This document shows, in pieces, positions 51,184-60,137 of a stretch of DNA of 64,000 bases. The position numbers were made by a program, and so were the translations under genes. Every line of letters starts with the position of its first letter. Positions within the stretch are counted from its first letter, which is position 1. Location of the stretch: contig NZ_LNNH01000059.1 of assembly GCF_001542915.1 (NCBI RefSeq), forward strand, positions 100,660 through 164,659. The letters are read 5' to 3'. The stretch is from Peribacillus simplex (GTDB lineage Bacteria > Bacillota > Bacilli > Bacillales > DSM-1321). The notes under the pieces were generated by a model, which was not told the origin of the DNA, searched no databases, and worked only from the letters and a program-made list of their open reading frames with translations.

Positions 51184-52284
51184 TTGAAAAAGCGCAAATT
51201 AGGTCTAGCTCTATCACTTGTTCTTGCAGCGGGTACGCTATTGGGGGCATGTGGTAATTCAGAGAATGATGATAAAGATTCTTCAAATGGAAAAGACAAG
51301 AAAGATAACTTCACAGTATCGATGGTTACCGATATTGGCGGTATCGACGACAAATCCTTCAACCAATCTGCTTGGGAAGGTCTGCAAGCTTTTGGTAAAG
51401 ATAATGGATTGGAAAAAGGAAAAGACGGCTATAATTACATCCAGTCAAAATCGGATTCAGAGTATACGACAAACCTAAATACACTAGTTAAAGAAAATTA
51501 CAATATTATTTATGCGATTGGGTATGCATTGGCTGAATCGGTTGATGAGGTGGCTACACAGCGTCCTAACTCTCAATTTGCAATCGTTGACAGCGTGGTT
51601 AAACAAGACAATGTGGCGAGCATCGTTTTTAAAGAACAACAAGGATCATTCCTAGTGGGCGTTATTGCCGGTTTACAGACGAAATCGAATAAAGTGGGCT
51701 TCATCGGCGGTGTCGATTCCGAGCTGATCAAGAAGTTTGAAGTAGGCTTCAAAGCTGGTGTCCTATCAGTGAATCCGGATGCGAAAATTACAGCACAATA
51801 TGCAGGGTCGTTTGGGGACGCAGCAAAAGGTCAGCAAATGGCAAATAACATGTATTCTTCTGGAATCGATATCATTTACCAAGCAGCTGGCGGTACAGGA
51901 AACGGTGTATTCACTTCTGCTAAAGAGTTGAAGAAAAAAGATCCTAAAAAAGACATTTGGGTTATCGGGGTAGACCGTGACCAAAAAGAAGAAGGAGCAT
52001 TGAAAGTTGATGGCAAGGATTATAATGTTACGTTGACTTCAATGGTAAAACGTGTGGATGTTGCAGTTCAAGATTTAGCGAAAAAGACAAAAGAGGGTAA
52101 ATTCCCTGGTGGAGAAACGATTGAATACGGTCTTGAAGAAAACGGGATCATGATATCGGAATCTCAAGAAAATGTTTCTGAAGAATCATTGAAAGCGGTT
52201 AATGAATACGTCGAAAAAATTAAATCTGGCGAACAAAAAACTCCTGGTACTGAAAAAGAATTAAAGGAATTGGGATTCAAATAA
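51184..52284 (+). CDS. BMP-family nucleoside-binding lipoprotein
   Basis: Extracellular solute-binding lipoprotein of the basic membrane protein (BMP/PnrA) family, for an ABC nucleoside importer. 366 residues. Lipoprotein signal with lipobox LGAC and modified Cys23, then an acidic/Lys linker and a type 1 periplasmic-binding fold ([49 protein letters not shown]). Start TTG 51184 behind AGGGGG. Equivalent to B. subtilis nupN; Listeria tcsA holds the same genomic place. Confidence 0.93.
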   Translation: MKKRKLGLALSLVLAAGTLLGACGNSENDDKDSSNGKDKKDNFTVSMVTDIGGIDDKSFNQSAWEGLQAFGKDNGLEKGKDGYNYIQSKSDSEYTTNLNTLVKENYNIIYAIGYALAESVDEVATQRPNSQFAIVDSVVKQDNVASIVFKEQQGSFLVGVIAGLQTKSNKVGFIGGVDSELIKKFEVGFKAGVLSVNPDAKITAQYAGSFGDAAKGQQMANNMYSSGIDIIYQAAGGTGNGVFTSAKELKKKDPKKDIWVIGVDRDQKEEGALKVDGKDYNVTLTSMVKRVDVAVQDLAKKTKEGKFPGGETIEYGLEENGIMISESQENVSEESLKAVNEYVEKIKSGEQKTPGTEKELKELGFK

Positions 52285-52308
52285 TTCACTCAGAAATGAT
52301 AAGGAATG

Positions 52309-52340
52309 AGAAGGCCTGTTGAAGGCCTTCTAATCCTATT
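52309..52340 (+). terminator. Weak terminator or stabilising hairpin after the lipoprotein gene
   Basis: AGAAGGCCT (52309-52317) pairs perfectly with AGGCCTTCT (52323-52331), loop GTTGA. The tail AATCCTATTT is poor, so read-through to the ATPase gene is likely. This arrangement is typical where the binding protein is made in excess. Confidence 0.65.
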
Positions 52341-52348
52341 TCATATGA

Positions 52349-52428
52349 ATGAAAAACCGAATGAAAGACTATGACAGATTTTGTAGTTTTTCATTTGGTT
52401 TTTTATGAAAAAAACCAAATGAGAACTA
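52349..52428 (+). repeat. Three-arm repeat able to form two competing hairpins
   Basis: Arm 1 (52349-52371) and arm 2 (52384-52406) can pair over 23 bp, with three G-U pairs and a 12-base loop. Arm 2 also pairs with arm 3 (52405-52428), 13 bp without a break around an ATGA loop, plus five more outer pairs. Arms 1 and 3 are direct repeats of each other (about ATGAAAAACCgAATGA). The two hairpins exclude each other. Confidence 0.7.
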
Positions 52429-52494
52429 TTAGGAATCTATCAATATCTCCTAGTTAGGTATCAGAATCCTCATTTCTATAGGAGTTGATTATAC

Positions 52495-54030
52495 GTGGAA
52501 CATGTAATTGAGATGCTTAATATCCGTAAAGAATTTCCAGGTATTGTTGCAAATGATGATATAACCCTTCAGGTGAAAAAAGGGGAAATTCACGCATTGT
52601 TAGGCGAAAATGGAGCTGGGAAATCCACGCTAATGAACGTACTGTTCGGTTTATATCAGCCAGAGCAGGGAGAAATTCGTGTGAATGAGCAGGTAGTTCA
52701 GATTACAAGTCCGAATGTTGCCAATGACCTCGGAATTGGAATGGTGCATCAGCATTTTATGCTAGTAGATCCATTTACTGTTACCGAAAATATCATTCTT
52801 GGAAAAGAACCATCGAAATATGGAAAGGTTAATGTAAAGGAAGCGAGCGAAGAGGTAAGGAAACTTTCGGAACGATACCATTTAAGTGTGGATCCAGATG
52901 CTAAAATTGCCGATATTTCCGTAGGGATGCAGCAAAGGGTGGAAATCTTGAAAACCCTGTACAGAGGTGCGGAAATTCTCATTTTCGATGAACCTACTGC
53001 TGTATTGACACCCCAGGAAATAAAAGAATTGATCACAATCATGAAAGCCCTTATCAAGGAAGGGAAGTCCATAATCCTGATCACCCATAAGTTAAAGGAA
53101 ATTATGGAAGTTTGCGATCGAGTCACGGTTATTCGAAAAGGAAAGGGCATCGGGACCGTGAATGTTAAAGAAACAAATCCTGATGAACTGGCCAGTTTAA
53201 TGGTTGGACGGGATGTCGTTTTTAAAACGGATAAATCTGCAGCAAATCCTCAAGAAGTGGTGCTGGAAGTGAAAAACTTGGAAGTGAAAGATTCTCGTGG
53301 CGTATCGGCGGTCCATAACCTTGACCTTTCAGTACGTGCTGGCGAAATCATCGGAATTGCGGGAGTGGATGGCAATGGACAGTCTGAACTTATCGAGGCA
53401 CTGACAGGTCTGAAGAAAGTGACTAATGGAACTATATCATTGAACGGGAAACAGGTACAGAATATGAAACCCCGTAAAATCACCGAGGCTGGGGTAGGGC
53501 ACATTCCTGAAGATCGTCATAAACATGGACTTGTCCTGGACTTTAGCATTGGGGAAAACATCGTTCTGCAAACATATTATCAGGAGCCTTTTTCGACAGG
53601 CGGCATTTTGCATTCCAAGAAAATCTTCGATAAGGCTCGTACGATCATTAAAGAATATGATGTTAGGACACCTGATGAGTATACGCCTGCCCGTGCACTA
53701 TCGGGAGGGAATCAGCAAAAAGCGATCATCGGCCGAGAAGTGGATAGAAACCCGGATTTATTGATTGCGGCTCAGCCAACACGTGGGTTGGATGTCGGTG
53801 CCATCGAGTTCATCCACCGTCGATTGATTGAACAGCGTGACGCTGGTAAAGCGGTTCTTCTCATCTCTTTTGAACTAGATGAAATCATGAATGTCAGTGA
53901 TCGAATCGCAGTCATTTATGAAGGGGAAATCGTTGCGATCGTCGATCCTAAAGAAACGACAGAACAAGAATTGGGATTATTAATGGCTGGAAGTAAGCGT
54001 CCGGAAGCAGGTGAAAAAGAACATGTCTAA
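52495..54030 (+). CDS. nupO: Nucleoside ABC importer, double ATPase (NupO-like)
   Basis: Fused two-domain ATPase of the RbsA/YufO type. 511 residues. First NBD is canonical: Walker A GENGAGKS at 37-44, signature SVGMQQ, Walker B LIFDEPT. Second NBD is degenerate: P-loop GVDGNGQSE lacks Lys, and the Walker B place reads LLIAAQPT, so the catalytic Glu is missing, while the signature LSGGNQQK is intact. Start GTG 52495 with SD TAGGAG. It overlaps the next gene by 8 bases. Confidence 0.95.
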   Translation: MEHVIEMLNIRKEFPGIVANDDITLQVKKGEIHALLGENGAGKSTLMNVLFGLYQPEQGEIRVNEQVVQITSPNVANDLGIGMVHQHFMLVDPFTVTENIILGKEPSKYGKVNVKEASEEVRKLSERYHLSVDPDAKIADISVGMQQRVEILKTLYRGAEILIFDEPTAVLTPQEIKELITIMKALIKEGKSIILITHKLKEIMEVCDRVTVIRKGKGIGTVNVKETNPDELASLMVGRDVVFKTDKSAANPQEVVLEVKNLEVKDSRGVSAVHNLDLSVRAGEIIGIAGVDGNGQSELIEALTGLKKVTNGTISLNGKQVQNMKPRKITEAGVGHIPEDRHKHGLVLDFSIGENIVLQTYYQEPFSTGGILHSKKIFDKARTIIKEYDVRTPDEYTPARALSGGNQQKAIIGREVDRNPDLLIAAQPTRGLDVGAIEFIHRRLIEQRDAGKAVLLISFELDEIMNVSDRIAVIYEGEIVAIVDPKETTEQELGLLMAGSKRPEAGEKEHV

Positions 54031-55066
54031 ATATTTCTATAAATTAACGAGTCCGTTGTTTGCTGTAATCCTAGGCTTGCTGGCTGGGGCAGTCATCATG
54101 TTGGTGAGTGGATATAATCCAGTTGAAGGGTATGGGGCAATGTTGGCCGGTATCGCTGGCGATTCCTATTATACTGGTGAAACATTACGGACGATCATAC
54201 CGTATATCCTTGCTGGTTTAGCTGTTGCCTTCGCATTCAGAACAGGATTGTTCAATATTGGTGTTGAAGGGCAATTGATCGTTGGCTGGCTGGCAGCGGT
54301 TTGGGTTGGGGTCGCTTTTGATCTCCCGAAAATCATCCACTTGCCATTAGCCATACTTGCAGGAGCTGTAGCTGGATCGCTTTGGGCCTTTATTCCAGGG
54401 TATTTGAAGGCTAAATTCCGCGTGCATGAAGTAATTGTGTCCATCATGCTGAATTACACAGCTTTGTATGTAACGAATTACTTAATACAAAACGTTATTT
54501 CCGATAACCAGGATAAAACGGAAAGGATTGCTGAAACAGCATCCCTCCGCTCGCCGTTTTTTGAGAGTTTAACAGATTTCTCCCGACTTCATTGGGGAAT
54601 CTTCATAGCGATCATCTGTGTGTTCATCATGTGGTTCATCTTGGAAAAGACGAAAACCGGTTTCGAGTTGAAAGCTGTTGGTTTTAATCAGCAGGCTTCC
54701 GAATATTCCGGGATGAGCGTAAACAAAAATATCATTCTATCCATGGTCATTTCAGGTGCATTCGCAGGCTTGGCTGGAGCGATGGAAGGTCTGGGGACAT
54801 TTGGCTATGCAGCGATCAAGGGCGGATTTACGGGAATCGGGTTTGATGGAATTGCCGTTGCCTTATTAGGAGCCAACTCCGCAATAGGGGTTGTCCTGGC
54901 AGCTTTCTTGTTCGGTGGACTTAAAGCAGGGGCAATCAATATGCCATTACAGACCGGCATCCCAAGTGAAATTGTTGATATTGTCATTGCATTGATTATA
55001 TTCTTTGTTGCATCAAGCTATTTTATCCGCTGGATTGTGCAACGCTTTAAGAAGGGGGCGAAATAA
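54023..55066 (+). CDS. nupP: Nucleoside ABC importer permease (NupP-like)
   Basis: Integral membrane permease of the BMP importer family, 347 residues, eight or more helices. ATG 54023 follows SD AGGTGA by 8 bases and begins MSKYFYKLTSPL; GTG 54011 would put the start on the SD. The conserved TGLFNIGVEGQLIVG segment is at about 70-85. Adjacent to the second permease with no gap. Confidence 0.94.
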   Translation: MSKYFYKLTSPLFAVILGLLAGAVIMLVSGYNPVEGYGAMLAGIAGDSYYTGETLRTIIPYILAGLAVAFAFRTGLFNIGVEGQLIVGWLAAVWVGVAFDLPKIIHLPLAILAGAVAGSLWAFIPGYLKAKFRVHEVIVSIMLNYTALYVTNYLIQNVISDNQDKTERIAETASLRSPFFESLTDFSRLHWGIFIAIICVFIMWFILEKTKTGFELKAVGFNQQASEYSGMSVNKNIILSMVISGAFAGLAGAMEGLGTFGYAAIKGGFTGIGFDGIAVALLGANSAIGVVLAAFLFGGLKAGAINMPLQTGIPSEIVDIVIALIIFFVASSYFIRWIVQRFKKGAK

Positions 55067-56026
55067 GTGGACTTTTATCAGGTGCTACAAATCATCATTC
55101 CGTCCATGATTGCTTACGCTGCCCCGCTGATTTTCACTGCGCTTGGTGGTGTGTTTTCTGAACGATCTGGTGTTATCAATATAGGGCTGGAAGGGCTTAT
55201 GGTGATTGGGGCCTTCACAGGAATCGTTTTTAACTTAATGTATGCAGATGTTTTGGGAGCCTGGACACCATGGCTTTCCGTTTTAGTGGCCATGATTGCT
55301 GCGTTGGTATTTTCAGCACTTCATGCAGTCGCGTCCATAACATTCCGGGCGGATCAAACCGTAAGCGGGGTGGCTATTAACTTATTGGCAGTCGGGCTTA
55401 CGTTATTTCTCGTAAAGAAGATTTATGATAAAGGACAAACGGATATCATCACCGAAACTTTCCCGAGGATCGATATTCCTCTGTTAAGTGATATCCCTTT
55501 CATTGGTCCAATTTTGTTCTCCAACGGCTACTATATTGCTTATCTGGCCATCATCGTGGCAATTTTCGTTTGGTATATCATTTTTAAAACACCATTTGGA
55601 CTCCGACTCCGTTCGGTAGGGGAGCATCCGATGGCTGCTGATACGATGGGTGTAAATGTGACCAAGATCCGCTATCAAGCTGTCCTTCTATCAGGAGCCT
55701 TCGCGGGTATCGGGGGAGCCATTCATGCGACTTTGTTTGCGAATGACTTTAGCCATACTACCATCAATGGACAAGGCTTCATGGCCATTGCTGCGATGAT
55801 ATTCGGTAAATGGAATCCGCTTGGGGCAATGGGGGCTGCACTATTCTTTGGTCTGGCACAAAGTTTAAGCATCGTCGGTTCCAGCCTTCCGTTCATAAAA
55901 GACATACCGTCCGTGTTCTTATTGATTATGCCATATATCTTGACAATCATTGCCTTAACAGGATTCATTGGACGTGCAGATGCTCCAAAAGCATCTGGAC
56001 AGCCATATATCAAGGGTAAAAGATAA
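55067..56026 (+). CDS. nupQ: Nucleoside ABC importer permease (NupQ-like)
   Basis: Second permease, 319 residues, with the matching SGVINIGLEGLMVIGAF segment near residue 35. Start GTG 55067 immediately follows the previous stop; SD AAGGGGG. Together with the lipoprotein and ATPase it makes a complete importer. Confidence 0.94.
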   Translation: MDFYQVLQIIIPSMIAYAAPLIFTALGGVFSERSGVINIGLEGLMVIGAFTGIVFNLMYADVLGAWTPWLSVLVAMIAALVFSALHAVASITFRADQTVSGVAINLLAVGLTLFLVKKIYDKGQTDIITETFPRIDIPLLSDIPFIGPILFSNGYYIAYLAIIVAIFVWYIIFKTPFGLRLRSVGEHPMAADTMGVNVTKIRYQAVLLSGAFAGIGGAIHATLFANDFSHTTINGQGFMAIAAMIFGKWNPLGAMGAALFFGLAQSLSIVGSSLPFIKDIPSVFLLIMPYILTIIALTGFIGRADAPKASGQPYIKGKR

Positions 56027-56035
56027 ATTATTTCC

Positions 56036-56067
56036 AACCGGTCAGTCAACATTGCTGGCCGGTTTTT
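56036..56067 (+). terminator. Terminator after nupQ
   Basis: AACCGGTCAG (56036-56045) pairs with CTGGCCGGTT (56055-56064) with one U-G pair, followed by a T-run. Confidence 0.9.
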
Positions 56068-56141
56068 CCGTAGGATACGTGCAAAAGATCAGATCATAAT
56101 TGCAGAGGGCATAGTGATAACCTAAAAAAAGTAGCTGTTAC

Positions 56142-56171
56142 TTGCATGATTTTTCCTTTCACATGTATATT
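56142..56171 (+). promoter_or_regulatory. Sigma-A promoter for ymfF
   Basis: TTGCAT (56142-56147), 18-base spacer, TATATT (56166-56171). Confidence 0.6.
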
Positions 56172-56250
56172 TTAAGTAGATGTTTAAAAGGGTTGCTATA
56201 TACAAACAATAAGCTACTAAAGGTGATTTATATATTGAGGAGGATTATTC

Positions 56251-57531
56251 ATGTCTATCGCTTCCGATAAAATAATGGAAAAAAGCGGCTACAAACTTCA
56301 TGTGGTCCGTACGGATAAATATAAAACGAATACGCTCGTCCTGAAGATGAAGGCTCCATTGACGAAAGAGAAAGTTACATATCGTGCATTGGTGCCATAT
56401 GTATTACAGAGCAATACGAGTAAATATCCTACGACGCCTGAGCTTCGATCCTATCTTGATGAGTTATACGGCGCAGGCTTTTATGTGGATGTTGCTAAAA
56501 AAGGAGAATATCAAATCGTTAGTTTCACTATCGATATCGTCAATGAAAAATTCCTTAGTGATTCCACACCGCTTCTTGAAAAAGCTTTTACCTTATTATC
56601 TGAGGTGATCTTTCACCCGAAAAAGAATGGCGAAGCCTTTGATCCTAAAACGGTTTCCAACGAAATCCGTTCATTGAAACAACGGCTTCAATCCATTTCC
56701 GATGATAAGATGCGCTATTCAGCTACAAGGCTTGTGGAGGAAATGTGCAAAACTGAACCATATGCCCTCGAAGCAAGCGGAAACCTGGAGGACTTGGAAA
56801 CGATTACGCCAGAGTCCCTTTTCTCTTATTATCAAAAAATGCTGGCTGAGGATGAAATCGACTTATATGTGATCGGTGACATTGATGAATCAGAGGTGGA
56901 GGCTTTAGCTGACAAGTATGTTTCATTGAAGGATCGAGCACCGGTACGTTTGCCAAGGAACACGGGCAAGGAAGTGGAGAAGGAAAAGGAAGTCATCGAA
57001 AACTCGGATGTCAAACAAGGAAAACTGAATATAGGCTACCGGACCCATGTTGCCTATGGTGATCCGGATTATTATGCACTGCAGCTTTTCAATGGGATCT
57101 TCGGTGGTTTTTCACATTCAAAACTATTCATCAATGTTAGGGAGAAAGCCAGTTTAGCGTATTATGCAGCTTCAAGGCTCGAGAGTCATAAAGGGCTATT
57201 GATGGTGATGGCGGGCATTGAAAATGCGAACTACAAGCAAGCACTCGAAATCATTCATGCCCAAATGAATGAAATGAAGCAAGGGAATTTCTCCGATGCC
57301 GAACTGGAACAGACGAAGGCGGTCGTAAAGAATCAGCTTCTTGAAACGATTGACGTTTCTAGAGGGCTTGTTGAAATTTTATACCATAATGTGATTTCCG
57401 GACAGAATATATCATTGGACGATTGGTTTGCTAAGACGGAACGGACGACGAAGGAAGAAATCGTTGCCGTCGGTCAGAAGATTCAGCTTGATACAATTTA
57501 TTTCCTAACAGAAGCGGGGGTGCAAGAGTAA
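56251..57531 (+). CDS. ymfF: M16-like protein without zinc site (YmfF)
   Basis: 426 residues with the M16 fold, but no HxxEH motif anywhere near the N-terminus. The first 90 residues (start MSIASDKIMEKSGYKLH) lack zinc ligands. It probably is the inactive partner of YmfH. SD GAGGAGG before ATG 56251. Stop overlaps the ymfH start by one base. Confidence 0.92.
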   Translation: MSIASDKIMEKSGYKLHVVRTDKYKTNTLVLKMKAPLTKEKVTYRALVPYVLQSNTSKYPTTPELRSYLDELYGAGFYVDVAKKGEYQIVSFTIDIVNEKFLSDSTPLLEKAFTLLSEVIFHPKKNGEAFDPKTVSNEIRSLKQRLQSISDDKMRYSATRLVEEMCKTEPYALEASGNLEDLETITPESLFSYYQKMLAEDEIDLYVIGDIDESEVEALADKYVSLKDRAPVRLPRNTGKEVEKEKEVIENSDVKQGKLNIGYRTHVAYGDPDYYALQLFNGIFGGFSHSKLFINVREKASLAYYAASRLESHKGLLMVMAGIENANYKQALEIIHAQMNEMKQGNFSDAELEQTKAVVKNQLLETIDVSRGLVEILYHNVISGQNISLDDWFAKTERTTKEEIVAVGQKIQLDTIYFLTEAGVQE

Positions 57532-58817
57532 TGGAAAAAATAGAATTCACTCAATTGAAGGAAGAACTTTTCCATGAAAAAATGGCCAATGGGCTTGAGG
57601 TATATATCCTTCCGAAAGAAGGATTCAATAAATCATTTGCGACGTTCACGACGAACTACGGTTCAGTGGACAATCATTTCAAGCCTTTGAATGAAACCGA
57701 ATTTTCTAAGGTGCCAGATGGAATTGCCCATTTCCTTGAACATAAGCTTTTTGAAAAGGAGGATGGCGATGTTTTTCAGCAATTCTCAAAGCAGGGGGCA
57801 TCAGCTAATGCCTTCACTTCTTTCACCCGTACGGCCTATCTGTTTTCCAGCACGTCCGATTTCAATAAGAATTTGACGACCTTAATCGATTTTGTCCAAG
57901 ATCCCTATTTTTCGGAGAAGACGGTAGAGAAGGAAAAAGGAATCATAGGACAGGAAATCAATATGTATGACGATAACTCTGACTGGCGGCTTTATTTCGG
58001 GACGATTGCCAACATGTATCATCATCATCCAGTGAAAATTGATATTGCTGGTACTGTGGCATCGATTGCCGATATTACGAAAGATATGCTTTATGAATGC
58101 TATAACACGTTTTATCATCCGAGCAACATGCTTTTGTTCGTTGTAGGGCCTGTCGATGTCGAGAGTACTATGAAGTTAATCCGCGATAATCAAACGAACA
58201 AAGGCTATAGGGAACAGCCTGAGGTGGAGCGCAAATTCGAGGATGAGCCAAACACCGTTGCCAAGAAGAAGGAAATCTTAAAGATGAATGTCCAGACTCC
58301 GAAGGTCATGCTTGGAATCAAGGCCATCAATGTTCATCAATCAGGTATACAGCTTTTGAAAAGGGAATTGGCGACCAATATTTATTTGGAAATGCTGTTT
58401 GGCAAAAGCTCGCCATTGCATGAAGAATTGTATGAGGAAGGACTGATCGATCAAAGCTTCTCTTATGACTATACACAGGAGCAGGGCTTTGGATTTGCAT
58501 TGGTTGGCGGGGACAGTTCCAAGCCTGAAGAATTGACCGAGTCGATATTTACGATCCTGCAAAATTCCAAAGCCGGGACCGGTTTGAATGAAGAAAGTCT
58601 GCAAAGGACGATTAAGAAAAAAATCGGTTCTTTCCTTCGTTCGCTGAATTCACCGGAGTATATCGCTAATCAGTTTACCCGATATGCATTCAATGATATG
58701 AACTTGTTTGATGTGGTTTCGGTACTGGAAAAACTAACGATTGAAGATATCAGGAAGGTCGCCGTAGATTTAATTGCAGATGAACGGATGACAGTGTGTC
58801 AGGTACTTCCTAAATAA
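57531..58817 (+). CDS. ymfH: M16 zinc peptidase (YmfH)
   Basis: 428 residues. HFLEH at 67-71 and a distal Glu in IIGQEINMYDD give a complete zinc site. With YmfF it likely forms an active/inactive pair as in two-chain M16 peptidases. Substrate unknown. Confidence 0.93.
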   Translation: MEKIEFTQLKEELFHEKMANGLEVYILPKEGFNKSFATFTTNYGSVDNHFKPLNETEFSKVPDGIAHFLEHKLFEKEDGDVFQQFSKQGASANAFTSFTRTAYLFSSTSDFNKNLTTLIDFVQDPYFSEKTVEKEKGIIGQEINMYDDNSDWRLYFGTIANMYHHHPVKIDIAGTVASIADITKDMLYECYNTFYHPSNMLLFVVGPVDVESTMKLIRDNQTNKGYREQPEVERKFEDEPNTVAKKKEILKMNVQTPKVMLGIKAINVHQSGIQLLKRELATNIYLEMLFGKSSPLHEELYEEGLIDQSFSYDYTQEQGFGFALVGGDSSKPEELTESIFTILQNSKAGTGLNEESLQRTIKKKIGSFLRSLNSPEYIANQFTRYAFNDMNLFDVVSVLEKLTIEDIRKVAVDLIADERMTVCQVLPK

Positions 58818-58836
58818 TAGTAAAGGGGGCTGGAAT

Positions 58837-59562
58837 GTGGGGAAACGTTTTGCCCTTATAACTGGTGCCAGTGGAGGAATCGGCAGGGAAATCGCCATTA
58901 AGCTTGCCGAAGAGAATTATTCACTTTATTTACATTATAACAGCAATGAAGAAGCAATCATGGAGTTAATAGAAGAGCTTAAGCCTCATCAGGTGGAACT
59001 CATTCCGATACAAGCGGATTTATCTAAACCGGACGGATACAAGGTATTGGCGGAAAATATCTTCGCCCTTCATGCGATCGTCCTCAATAGCGGGAATAGC
59101 TATTATGGGCTCATATCTGATATGGATGACAAGGTTGTTAGTGAAATGGTCCAATTGCATGTAACCAGTCCTTTCCAATTAACGAAGGAACTGCTTCCAA
59201 AGTTGATGTATCAAGATCGGGCTGCCATTGTTGCCGTCACATCCATATGGGGGCAGACGGGGGCATCTTGTGAGGTATTATATTCGATGGTCAAAGGCGG
59301 TCAAAATGCTTTTATCAAAGCGTTAAGCAAGGAAGTCTCACTTAATGGAATCCGGGTGAATGCAATTGCCCCTGGTGCGATTTCGACATCCATGCTTGAA
59401 TCTTTCAGTGCTGACGATTTGGAAATCATCAAAGGTGATATCCCGATGGGAAGGATGGGAAGCGCTAAAGAAGTCGCCGAGGCTGTTTTCTATTTACTTT
59501 CCGACAAGGCATCTTATATCACTGGACAAATCTTAGGCGTCAATGGTGGATGGTACACGTGA
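58837..59562 (+). CDS. ymfI: Short-chain dehydrogenase/reductase (YmfI)
   Basis: Rossmann oxidoreductase of the FabG-like SDR family, 241 residues. Cofactor loop TGASGGIGRE at 10-19, NSG strand, catalytic Ser and YSMVK triad, and typical IAPGAIST loop. Start GTG 58837 with SD AAGGGGG. Substrate unknown; sits in the conserved ymf cluster. Confidence 0.95.
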   Translation: MGKRFALITGASGGIGREIAIKLAEENYSLYLHYNSNEEAIMELIEELKPHQVELIPIQADLSKPDGYKVLAENIFALHAIVLNSGNSYYGLISDMDDKVVSEMVQLHVTSPFQLTKELLPKLMYQDRAAIVAVTSIWGQTGASCEVLYSMVKGGQNAFIKALSKEVSLNGIRVNAIAPGAISTSMLESFSADDLEIIKGDIPMGRMGSAKEVAEAVFYLLSDKASYITGQILGVNGGWYT

Positions 59563-59576
59563 TTTTTTTTATGCTA

Positions 59577-59607
59577 TGTATAATTTCCTCTGTTCCTTCA
59601 CAAAATA
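59577..59607 (+). promoter_or_regulatory. Candidate sigma-G/F promoter for ymfJ
   Basis: TGTATA (59577-59582), 18-base spacer, CAAAATA (59601-59607), near the forespore pattern TGAATA-N18-CATACTA. ymfJ is, as I recall, in the sigma-G regulon of B. subtilis. Confidence 0.45.
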
Positions 59608-59642
59608 TCTATGTACTATTTTGAAGGAAAGGGTGACCATTC

Positions 59643-59900
59643 ATGTCTGTACTAGACAATTGGGATCAATGGAAAAATTTCTTAGGCGACAGATTAAATC
59701 AAGGTGAGCAACAAGGATTATCAGGAGGCGCTGTGAACAATTTGGCTTTTGAAATCGGTGATTATCTAGCTAAGCAGGTTGAGCCCCAGAATGATCAAGA
59801 AAAAGTCCTTGCTGATCTTTGGTCAGTCGCTAACGAAGAAGAAAAACATGCCATGGCAAGCGTTATGGTCAAGTTAGTCGAGAACAACGGAACAAAGTAA
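59643..59900 (+). CDS. ymfJ: YmfJ, DUF3243 family protein
   Basis: 85 residues, same length as B. subtilis YmfJ. Begins MSVLDNWDQWKNFLGDRLNQ. Helical, acidic, no known activity. SD GAAGGAAAGG before ATG 59643. Confidence 0.9.
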   Translation: MSVLDNWDQWKNFLGDRLNQGEQQGLSGGAVNNLAFEIGDYLAKQVEPQNDQEKVLADLWSVANEEEKHAMASVMVKLVENNGTK

Positions 59901-59907
59901 ACATTTT

Positions 59908-59948
59908 AAGCCAAAGGCCCTGTTATTAATTAACAGGGCCTTTGGCTT
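59908..59948. terminator. Perfect 18-bp hairpin after ymfJ
   Basis: AAGCCAAAGGCCCTGTTA (59908-59925) and its exact complement (59931-59948), loop TTAAT. GC-rich centre but no T-run on either strand, so it may not be a standard terminator. Confidence 0.6.
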
Positions 59949-60024
59949 GAGGATGACCGGTAATTATCCTCGAATATAAAAATGGATACTTTTATAGGGT
60001 TTTTCCTTTTAACTTCTCATGAAA

Positions 60025-60033
60025 TGCTATATT
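60025..60033 (+). promoter_or_regulatory. Extended -10 promoter candidate for ymfK
   Basis: TG-C-TATATT (60025-60033); weak -35. Confidence 0.45.
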
Positions 60034-60137
60034 ATAGAAGCTAGACAATAATTATGCGTACAGACCTTGAAATTTACGATGGATAAGTTTTGCTCGGATG
60101 TTTGGGGTAAAAGCTTCTAGGCTTAAGGAGTGTTATC

